Source: Glycomyces arizonensis DSM 44726 (lineage in GTDB: Bacteria > Actinomycetota > Actinomycetes > Mycobacteriales > Micromonosporaceae). Taken from it: a stretch of DNA of 64,000 nucleotides. Below the pieces are notes generated by a model that was not told where the DNA came from, searched no databases, and saw only the letters and a list, made by a program, of their open reading frames with translations. A program made the position numbers and the translations under genes. The stretch covers positions 94,789 through 158,788 of the forward strand of contig NZ_KI519475.1 of NCBI RefSeq assembly GCF_000482705.1. Direction: 5' to 3'. Positions 63,657 through 64,000 of this stretch are shown in pieces. Positions within the stretch are counted from its first letter, which is position 1; each line of letters begins with the position of its first letter.

Positions 63657-64000
63657 CGGCTCATCCCCGCTGGAGCGGGGAGCACCTCAATGAGGGCAGT
63701 CACGGTAGGGTCGACCGGGGCTCATCCCCGCTGGCGCGGGGAGCACCCGACGGCCTCGGCCAGCGAGGTGTACTCACCGGGCTCATCCCCGCTGGCGCGG
63801 GGAGCACGTGGTCGAAGTTCAGCCCCTCCAGATCGGAGAGGGCTCATCCCCGCTGGCGCGGGGAGCACCCATCAACGGCGAGGTGCAGGCCGAGTGCCGC
63901 GGGCTCATCCCCGCTGGCGCGGGGAGCACGCGACCTCCCCGGACACGTCGAAACAGGGCTGGGGCCCATCCCCGCTGGCGCGGGGAGCACGTCGTCGAGG
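63657..64000 (-). CRISPR. Type I-E CRISPR array, leader-distal end, continues past window
   Basis: Six 29-base repeats at 63657, 63718, 63779, 63840, 63901 and 63962, with five spacers of exactly 32 bases; the sixth spacer is cut at 64000. On the minus strand the repeat begins GTGCTCCCC, has the hairpin CCCCGC/GCGGGG and ends ATGAGCCC, the I-E type of E. coli and actinobacteria. The repeat at 63657 is degenerate (first base and one loop base changed), as usual at the leader-distal end, so the leader and cas genes should lie beyond 64000. The repeat at 63962 has one C-for-T change. Spacers all differ. Confidence 0.95.

Noticed and set aside
61709..64000. Prophage remnant at the right end
   Set aside because: Small coupled genes are suggestive, but no integrase, capsid, tail or lysis gene is visible.

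Overview
The window is about 70% G+C with dense, often overlapping genes and GTG/ATG starts. It carries a menaquinone-dependent 14-subunit complex I operon, actinobacterial-type Ask, Asd, LeuA and CysS, Ser/Thr kinase signalling, and sugar-uptake genes without a dedicated ATPase. This points to a high-GC filamentous actinobacterium; a Glycomyces/Stackebrandtia-like lineage is my guess, not proven. Most of the window looks like ordinary chromosome, with accessory patches at about 6.6-10.4 kb, 27.7-33.2 kb and 61.7-64 kb.

Layout. 1-0.5 kb: N-terminal part of a secreted subtilisin-like protease (cut by the window edge). 0.9-6.6 kb: an ABC-F protein facing a pair of half-size ABC exporters. 6.7-10.4 kb: an IS701-family transposase, then a two-gene cassette made of a 536-aa beta-rich protein of unknown family and a 221-aa protein with the full set of cytolethal distending toxin B (CdtB) motifs. 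10.5-16.6 kb: DUF1905, leuA with a candidate leader-peptide attenuator, a nitroreductase, a lipoprotein, and ask-asd. 16.7-23.8 kb: an ABC-2 transporter, cysS, an RlmB-type methyltransferase and a membrane-anchored Hsp70-like protein. 23.9 kb: tRNA-Thr(UGU). 24.1-27.6 kb: a sugar ABC importer without its own ATPase.

27.7-33.0 kb: a degenerate N6-DNA-methylase-like protein, a lipoprotein, and an SF1 helicase with a possible inactive nuclease-fold tail. 33.2-36.5 kb: a Ser/Thr kinase coupled to a helix-hairpin-helix membrane protein, and a secreted repeat protein. 36.8-41.5 kb: DUF4272, adenosine deaminase, an amidohydrolase, a 945-base region holding a small ORF and hairpins, and menG. 41.7-44.0 kb: an aromatic dioxygenase with a divergent MarR regulator, and a WrbA-like quinone reductase with paired operators. 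44.4-61.6 kb: a perfect Rex-type operator, then menJ-nuoABCDEFGHIJKLMN, ended by a strong terminator. 61.7-64 kb: a secreted protein, three coupled small genes, and the leader-distal end of a type I-E CRISPR array running off the window.

How it fits together: menG makes menaquinone, menJ partly saturates its tail, nuoA-N reduces it with NADH, and the Rex site would tie the operon to the NADH/NAD+ ratio. The most unusual observations are (i) the CdtB-like gene and its possible partner, and (ii) three mini-ORFs inserted at the nuoC/D, nuoD/E and nuoL/M junctions. Each mini-ORF repeats the end of the upstream gene and keeps 4-base stop/start overlaps on both sides.
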